NCBI GenBank assembly: GCA_937897085.1
Contig: CALCOR010000281.1
Coordinates: forward strand, 1 to 9,002
Length of the DNA stretch: 9,002 nucleotides
Direction of reading: 5' to 3'
DNA from: an uncultured euryarchaeote
GTDB taxonomy: Archaea > Thermoplasmatota > Poseidoniia > Poseidoniales > Thalassarchaeaceae
Part shown: one piece after another, positions 1 to 4,316 of the stretch
Position numbering within the stretch: position 1 is the stretch's first letter
How the letters are laid out: each line of letters opens with the position of its first letter
Notes under the pieces: generated by a model
Told to the model about the DNA's origin: nothing
Seen by the model: the letters and a program-made list of their open reading frames with translations, nothing else
The model's database searches: none
Translations under genes and position numbers: made by a program

Positions 1-222
1 CTTTCGACGGTCGGCTTGGCTGTACTTCTGTTCGTCATTCTGCTGTTCGTCTCGGTGGTGATGTTCAGGCGCCCAGACGACCTTGAGGATGATCTTCTCG
101 AAGAGGATGAGCCACCACCACCACCCTGGCAGCCCGACAAGTGGCCCAAGGGTGCCGGTCCGCCACCCGAGGTGGTCACCGAATCCTCGTCAGGCGAATC
201 CTCTCGCCATGAGGAAGAATGA
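1..222 (+). CDS. C-terminal end of a single-pass membrane protein (5' truncated)
   Basis: The frame is open from base 1 to a TGA at 220-222, so this is the 3' end of a gene that starts before the window. The visible 73 residues begin with a strongly hydrophobic segment (about residues 5-22, rich in L, V, I and F), then basic RR at 23-24. After that comes an acidic stretch (DDLEDDLLEEDE), a run of five prolines and a Ser/Glu-rich end. A TM helix followed by basic and then acidic residues suggests an extracellular protein anchored near its C-terminus with a short cytoplasmic tail. The surface protein at the other end of the window has the same layout. The ectodomain lies outside the window, so its function cannot be named. 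A start at the TTG at 16 would give a 68-residue protein, but I consider this unlikely because the frame continues upstream. Confidence 0.7.
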   Translation, partial: LSTVGLAVLLFVILLFVSVVMFRRPDDLEDDLLEEDEPPPPPWQPDKWPKGAGPPPEVVTESSSGESSRHEEE

Positions 223-250
223 CAACCGTGGCCGCGGTGCGAGCGCCGTC

Positions 251-332
251 GCAGGGATTCCCGAGTGGTCAAAGGGGGCGGGCTCAAGATCCGCTGCTCA
301 GCGCTTCGCAGGTTCGAATCCTGTTCCCTGCA
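251..332 (+). tRNA. tRNA-Leu (anticodon CAA)
   Basis: The full cloverleaf can be folded by eye. The acceptor stem is GCAGGGA (251-257) with TCCCTGC (325-331), 7 perfect pairs, and the discriminator is A332. The D-stem is CCC (260-262) with GGG (274-276) around a GAGTGGTCAAA loop. The anticodon stem is GCGGG (278-282) with TCCGC (290-294), and the loop CTCAAGA carries anticodon CAA at 285-287. The long variable arm of 13 nt (295-307) makes it class II. The T-stem is GCAGG/CCTGT with loop TTCGAAT. CAA reads the Leu codon UUG. No intron interrupts the anticodon loop and no CCA is encoded, which fits an archaeon. I see no clear TATA box or T-run terminator next to it. Confidence 0.96.
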
Positions 333-432
333 TCACTCCAAGTTGCTATCGTTATGCTGTGCTAAACCGCAATCTCTGTCATGGTATGTGCAATAGTCAC
401 GTTCAAACCAATCAGCAACAGAGAAGCGGGCG

Positions 433-3123
433 ATGAGCGTCGCTGGTGACGATGGTGAACCATGGCTCTACCTCGATGATCCTGATCCAGATCCGGAGCC
501 AGAATCTGTGGTAGAAGAGACCCCGGTCGCAGATGATTTGCCTGACAAAGAGGAGGAAGCAGAAGCTCCCACCGAATCCACGGATGAGGAGGAGCCTGTG
601 GAGTTGGAAGTAGATGTGGCCGCGGAGTTGGTGGCCGACGGCGTCCACTCATTCGGATGGCTTCTCAAGGGGATGGACTGCCCCGACTGCGCGATGAAGG
701 CGGCCCGTGCGGTCAAACGGCAGGCAGGCGTCGCCAAGTGCCAAATCAGCCCGACGGACGGCTGGGTGAAGGTCGACCTCGACCTTGGTGCAGCCAATCT
801 CTCACGGACTTCAGGCATCCTTTCGAGCCTCGGGCACGATCCGGATGTCCCCTGGCACCAGTTGAAGGGCGTGTCGCAGATCGGTCTGCAGGACCGACAT
901 GGTGTAGAGCGGGGGGCGCTGAAGCGGCTTCTGCTGACAGCCCCTGGAGTGCTGCACGTGCGCTTCGAGGGCGAGCGTCTGCTGCTCCAGCATGCCGAGT
1001 TGTCACTAGAGATGTACGGTGAGATGGAGCAGGCGCTGGAGCGGATGACAGGCAGGTCACCCATATTGGTCGAGATCCAGCCTGACCGGCTGGAAAGTGA
1101 CCAACTGCGACTTCTGGGTGCTGCAATCACGGTTCCGCTGTTGCTGCTCGTGCTGCTCCTGCAGTTCAGCGGCGCCCCTGCTCTGCTGGTGTCCGCGGTC
1201 GGGATGATTGGAGTGGTTCTCGGTGGCTGGCGGATGTTCCTCGAAGCGGTTGCCAGCCTGCGCAACCTAGTACTTGGATTCCAGGTGCTGACGAGCCTCG
1301 CGGTGATTGGCGCAGCGGTGCTTGGACACTGGCCAGAGGCGCTGACCGTCGTGCTGCTCGAGGCGCTCAGCGGTCACTTGGAGTCCTCCGCACTCCTACA
1401 GGCGCGTAGAGCGATGCAGGGCGGACTCGACCGCCTCCCCAGACTCGCTCGAGTGTTGCCTTCACCCGAAGGCAAGAAATCGTCGCTCGCATCCCTCTCT
1501 GTCACCTCACCCGGGACATCCCTGTCGATGGCTGCTCCGACTGGGGCAGCACACGAACCGGACGAGGTTCCCATCGAACTTGTGCAGGTGGGTGATCTGG
1601 TCGAGGTGCGTAGCGGTGAACTTGTACCGGTTGATGGCGAGATCGTTGAGGGTGTAGGTAGCCTTGACCGCGCCCCGCTGACTGGCGAGAGCATCCCAGT
1701 GCGAGTGACTGTGGGTGATGAGATCGAGGCGGGTCTCGTGCTCCGCCGCGGCCCGGTCGTGATGCGCACCAACGCAGTCGGTGACCAGACTCGCTTGTCT
1801 GGGTTAATCGACAAGGTGCATACCTTCCGTGACACCACCCCTCGACTACAGGGGGCAGTCGAACTGTTCACGCTCGTCTGGGTTCCAGTAGTGCTCGTCG
1901 GTGGAGCACTCGCCGCTCTGCTCATGGGGAACGTGATGGTGATGCTGCTGCTCTGGGTTGTAGCCTGTCCATGCGCGCTGCTGCTCGCCGCCCCGGTTCC
2001 ACACGCGATGGCGCTCACCAATGCCGCGCACAACGGGCTGGTGGCGCGTGGAGGAGATGTGCTCGAGCGGGTTGCTCGTATCGACTTGGCATTGCTCGAC
2101 AAGACCGGCACACTGACCCGCGGCGAGCCCAAACTGGTAGAGGTCATTTCCGCTCCAGGCCAGCGGCGTGAACGTATTCTACGCCTAGCCGCAGGCATCG
2201 AGGAGCGTAGCAACCACGCCTACGCCGCCACCGTGCGCCAACGGGCGGCCGAGGAGTCTCTGAAGCCGATGAAGGTGACAGGGATATCTGACGAGCAGGC
2301 GGGTGTCAGCGGACGGCTGAAAGCCAAGCAGGTTCGCTTCGGCCGCGACGACTGGATCGTCTCGCTCGGCATCGAGGTCCCAGAGCTTCTGGAGGCCGCC
2401 GCGCTCGAGGCGCGTGTCGCCGGGCGCGGCCTGTCCCTACTCACTGAAGATGACACCGCAATCGCACTGTTCGTCTTTGAGCATGACGACCTGCGCGATG
2501 GTGCTGATGAGATGGTCGCAGAACTCAGGCGACAGGGAATCGCCGTAGAACTGCTGTCCGGTGATTCACAGTCAGCTGTCGAAGCACTGGGCGAACGGCT
2601 TGGGATAGAGGCGGATTCCTGCCGCGGCGAGATTTCCCCTGAAGGCAAGGCGATCTGGGTTCAGAGACGCAGTCACGCCCGTCGCACGCTGATGGCGGGT
2701 GATGGATTCAACGACGCCGCCGCGCTGGCAGCCGCGGATGTCGGTGTGGCTGTTGGCAGCGGTGAACAGGTCAATCTGGATGCTGCTGATGTGCTCATTC
2801 CCAGCGAAGACCCGAGGCAGTTGTCCAGTCTCGTTCGTCTATCCAGGCGCACACGCATGATCGTGCTGGCGAACATCCTGTTGTCCTTCCTAGTTACCGT
2901 GACGTTGGTCTTCTCGGTGCTCGACGGATGGCACGCGAGCCTCGCTCTGGGGGTGTTCGTCCATGAGGCGAGTGCCCTGCTGGTGCTGCTCAACGGCATC
3001 TGGCTGGCCGACGCCGGCATGAGCCGTCTAGGGCTGCTGGGTGGACTGTTCGTCAGCCTCTGGAACGATGCGCGCGAGGCATTTGGAAAACTCTGGCAGC
3101 AGCGGCTCACTTCAATCCGTTGA
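433..3123 (+). CDS. P1B-type heavy-metal-translocating P-type ATPase
   Basis: A complete 896-residue cation pump that should export a soft or transition metal across the cytoplasmic membrane using ATP. Domains in order: an acidic Pro/Glu/Asp-rich extension (1-70); an HMA domain with GMDCPDC (Cys83, Cys86); a second HMA-like fold without CxxC (about 146-215); four TM helices (about 228-312); the actuator domain with LTGES (416-420); two TM helices with CPC at 512-514; the phosphorylation site DKTGT (Asp556); the nucleotide domain; GDGFND (756-761); and two last helices with HE at 844-845. Oddities: the usual SEHP motif reads SNHA (593-596), NDAP reads NDAA, and about 30 Ser/Thr/Pro-rich residues (343-375) are inserted before the actuator core. 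CPC suggests Cu, Zn or Cd, while HE resembles P1B-4 (Co/Fe/Zn-type) pumps, so the substrate stays open. The ATG has only weak purine context upstream, and no clear promoter is visible in 333-432. Confidence 0.93.
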   Translation: MSVAGDDGEPWLYLDDPDPDPEPESVVEETPVADDLPDKEEEAEAPTESTDEEEPVELEVDVAAELVADGVHSFGWLLKGMDCPDCAMKAARAVKRQAGVAKCQISPTDGWVKVDLDLGAANLSRTSGILSSLGHDPDVPWHQLKGVSQIGLQDRHGVERGALKRLLLTAPGVLHVRFEGERLLLQHAELSLEMYGEMEQALERMTGRSPILVEIQPDRLESDQLRLLGAAITVPLLLLVLLLQFSGAPALLVSAVGMIGVVLGGWRMFLEAVASLRNLVLGFQVLTSLAVIGAAVLGHWPEALTVVLLEALSGHLESSALLQARRAMQGGLDRLPRLARVLPSPEGKKSSLASLSVTSPGTSLSMAAPTGAAHEPDEVPIELVQVGDLVEVRSGELVPVDGEIVEGVGSLDRAPLTGESIPVRVTVGDEIEAGLVLRRGPVVMRTNAVGDQTRLSGLIDKVHTFRDTTPRLQGAVELFTLVWVPVVLVGGALAALLMGNVMVMLLLWVVACPCALLLAAPVPHAMALTNAAHNGLVARGGDVLERVARIDLALLDKTGTLTRGEPKLVEVISAPGQRRERILRLAAGIEERSNHAYAATVRQRAAEESLKPMKVTGISDEQAGVSGRLKAKQVRFGRDDWIVSLGIEVPELLEAAALEARVAGRGLSLLTEDDTAIALFVFEHDDLRDGADEMVAELRRQGIAVELLSGDSQSAVEALGERLGIEADSCRGEISPEGKAIWVQRRSHARRTLMAGDGFNDAAALAAADVGVAVGSGEQVNLDAADVLIPSEDPRQLSSLVRLSRRTRMIVLANILLSFLVTVTLVFSVLDGWHASLALGVFVHEASALLVLLNGIWLADAGMSRLGLLGGLFVSLWNDAREAFGKLWQQRLTSIR

Positions 3124-3146
3124 CGGATGGTGCGTTCGCGCTCGTC

Positions 3147-3151
3147 TTATA
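3147..3151 (+). promoter_or_regulatory. weak TATA-like box before the regulator gene
   Basis: TTATA lies about 40 bases before the ATG at 3190. If used, transcription would begin near 3173-3180, right at the GGAGG site. It could give the regulator its own promoter, independent of the ATPase gene. The match is short and there is no clear BRE, so it may be chance. Confidence 0.25.
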
Positions 3152-3175
3152 GCGGAGAGCGAGTGATTGCTCCCC

Positions 3176-3180
3176 GGAGG
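3176..3180 (+). promoter_or_regulatory. Shine-Dalgarno site GGAGG for the regulator gene
   Basis: GGAGG is followed by nine bases and then ATG at 3190. It is the clearest ribosome binding site in the window and favours 3190 over the upstream in-frame ATG at 3127. Confidence 0.55.
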
Positions 3181-3189
3181 CAAGCACGG

Positions 3190-3675
3190 ATGAGCAAGGT
3201 ACGCGGTGACCCCCTCCGTGTTGCGCTTGCCCACCCCACCAGAGCAGCGTTGGTGTCGTCACTGAACGGTACTGCTGAGATGTCGACTGTACAACTACAG
3301 GAATCCACGGGTGTGACACGCTATCATCTGTATCACCACCTGCAGCAACTTGAGAAGGCCGGCGTCGTAGAGAATCACCGCACTCAAGGCCGCGCTCGCT
3401 GGTGGAGATTGACCGGACCGGTCGAGATTCCCGATGATGATGCCTCTGCCGCCCCCACCGCTGACCTCTCTGTCCTGCCCGACGAGATTGCAGAGCTCAT
3501 CCGCGCAGGTGCAGACACGCATTGGGTCGCCGTCCCAGGCTCGGCAAGAGATGCCATCGCAGCCAAGAAACTGGTCGAGGCAGCCGCCGCTGAATGGGGG
3601 TTGGACCTCGACCTGCCATTCACGTTCACTCCGTCGGGTCTGCTGTTGGTCGGGCAGCCACGCAAGAGGTCATGA
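3190..3675 (+). CDS. ArsR-like winged-helix transcriptional regulator
   Basis: A 161-residue protein from ATG 3190. The N-terminal half is a winged helix: DPLRVALAHPTRAALVSSL (7-25) is the typical ArsR-type first helix with the HPTR signature, a recognition-helix segment follows (about 40-56, ending HHLQQLEKAG), and then a wing (NHRTQGRARWWRLTG, 62-76). The C-terminal half (about 77-161) is an alanine-rich domain with predicted helix and strand that I do not recognise. There is no cysteine in the protein, so the classical ELCVCD metal site of ArsR/SmtB sensors is absent; histidines at 46, 49, 50 and 63 exist but show no known sensor pattern. The gene follows the ATPase closely and lies 12 bases before the zinc-ribbon gene, so control of this cluster is plausible but inferred. 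The frame is also open to ATG 3127, three bases after the ATPase stop, which would add 21 Arg/Ser-rich residues. Confidence 0.82.
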   Translation: MSKVRGDPLRVALAHPTRAALVSSLNGTAEMSTVQLQESTGVTRYHLYHHLQQLEKAGVVENHRTQGRARWWRLTGPVEIPDDDASAAPTADLSVLPDEIAELIRAGADTHWVAVPGSARDAIAAKKLVEAAAAEWGLDLDLPFTFTPSGLLLVGQPRKRS

Positions 3676-3687
3676 GCAGTCGGAAGT

Positions 3688-4095
3688 GTGTCAATGGGCA
3701 GCGATGGAGGCCCTCATCAAGTGGAGTCGAATGTGGCCCCTCCTGTGCTCAACTGTCCTCATTGTGACGGAATGCTACCACTCGGACTCGGCGAGATCGA
3801 CTGCATTCTGTGCGGCTCGAAGGTTCGGGTCGAGCACGCAGCCACCCGTCGCCAGTGGCGCGAGGAGAATCTCGCTTGTCCCTCTTGTTCGAAGGTGCTC
3901 GTTGCCGGTGTCGAGGAGCGCCCGGCGCGCATCCGCTGCAGCTCCTGTGACAACGAGATCAACATCACCGCGAAGGCCGTCAAGGTCGAACTGACTTGCC
4001 CGGCATGTGAGCGCAGGCTGCGCATTCAACCCCGGCCCGGAAGCAGGGAGTTGACCTGCCCAGCATGTGAGGAGGAGTTTCGTGTCACCTTCTGA
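3688..4095 (+). CDS. small protein with three zinc ribbons (six CxxC pairs)
   Basis: A 135-residue soluble protein with no signal peptide or TM segment. It has six CxxC knuckles: CPHC (23-26), CILC (39-42), CPSC (64-67), CSSC (84-87), CPAC (104-107) and CPAC (124-127). Consecutive pairs give three four-cysteine ribbons, with 12 residues between the pairs of ribbon 1 and 16 between the pairs of ribbons 2 and 3. Ribbons 2 and 3 resemble each other (ACPSC and TCPAC openings). Such ribbons normally bind zinc and act in nucleic-acid or protein binding; no catalytic domain is attached, so the role is unknown. It starts 12 bases after the regulator stop, suggesting co-transcription with it and perhaps with the metal ATPase. 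The start is GTG 3688 or ATG 3694, which differ by two residues; the upstream CGGAAG is a weak ribosome site. Confidence 0.82.
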   Translation: MSMGSDGGPHQVESNVAPPVLNCPHCDGMLPLGLGEIDCILCGSKVRVEHAATRRQWREENLACPSCSKVLVAGVEERPARIRCSSCDNEINITAKAVKVELTCPACERRLRIQPRPGSRELTCPACEEEFRVTF

Positions 4096-4136
4096 GGTGG
4101 GATGGCGGGTTATCGCATGCGGGTGCATAACAGAGG

Positions 4137-4152
4137 GTCGCATAGTCGCATA
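4137..4152 (+). repeat. tandem 8-bp repeat GTCGCATA x2
   Basis: Two perfect copies lie head to tail in the intergenic region, and a third TCGCAT occurs at 4113-4118. They sit about 30-40 bases upstream of the TATA-like box, where an archaeal activator could bind. Function is inferred only from position. Confidence 0.4.
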
Positions 4153-4178
4153 ATCAGCGAGGTCAGCACCTGCTTATC

Positions 4179-4184
4179 TTATAT
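4179..4184 (+). promoter_or_regulatory. candidate archaeal TATA box for the coiled-coil gene
   Basis: TTATAT lies in a locally AT-rich stretch (about 4173-4185) of the 221-base gap between the zinc-ribbon and coiled-coil genes. With the usual spacing of about 25 bases, transcription would start near 4204-4210, immediately before the hairpin at 4211-4228. This would leave a leader of about 35 bases to CTG 4242 or about 110 bases to GTG 4317. Confidence 0.45.
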
Positions 4185-4210
4185 GAGAAGATTCGACCAC
4201 TGCTCAACTA

Positions 4211-4228
4211 GAGAGGTTGAAGCCTCTC
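4211..4228 (+). other. perfect 6-bp hairpin in the leader of the coiled-coil gene
   Basis: GAGAGG (4211-4216), a six-base loop TTGAAG, and CCTCTC (4223-4228) form a perfect stem. It falls almost exactly where a transcript from the TATA-like box at 4179 would begin, so it could form a 5'-end stem-loop affecting mRNA stability or ribosome access. It has no following T-run, so I do not call it a terminator. Confidence 0.4.
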
Positions 4229-4316
4229 AGGGGATGGGACCCTGACAGAAACAGATTCACTCGCCGATATCCGCGCTCGCCTTACTCGTCCTGGTGCGCC
4301 ATCATCATCCGAATCA

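Noticed and set aside
251..332. tRNA-Leu as an integration (att) site
   Set aside because: No integrase gene, no duplicated tRNA 3' end in the window and no composition shift beside it.
83..436. 117-residue + frame spanning the tRNA
   Set aside because: It runs through tRNA-Leu and overlaps the real end of the first gene in another frame.
468..1265. 265-residue open frame on the - strand inside the ATPase
   Set aside because: Ser/Arg/Pro-rich shadow with no recognisable domain; the + strand carries clear HMA and TM segments here. The same applies to the - frames at 1374-2213, 2220-2648 and 2673-3110.
3127..3189. Upstream ATG start for the winged-helix regulator
   Set aside because: It would add 21 low-complexity Arg/Ser-rich residues before the typical ArsR first helix, and ATG 3190 has a GGAGG site at proper spacing. 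Not fully excluded.
4234..4245. ATG at 4234 as a start for the coiled-coil gene or a leader peptide
   Set aside because: It is out of frame and reaches TGA after three codons (ATG GGA CCC TGA), too short to support a peptide.
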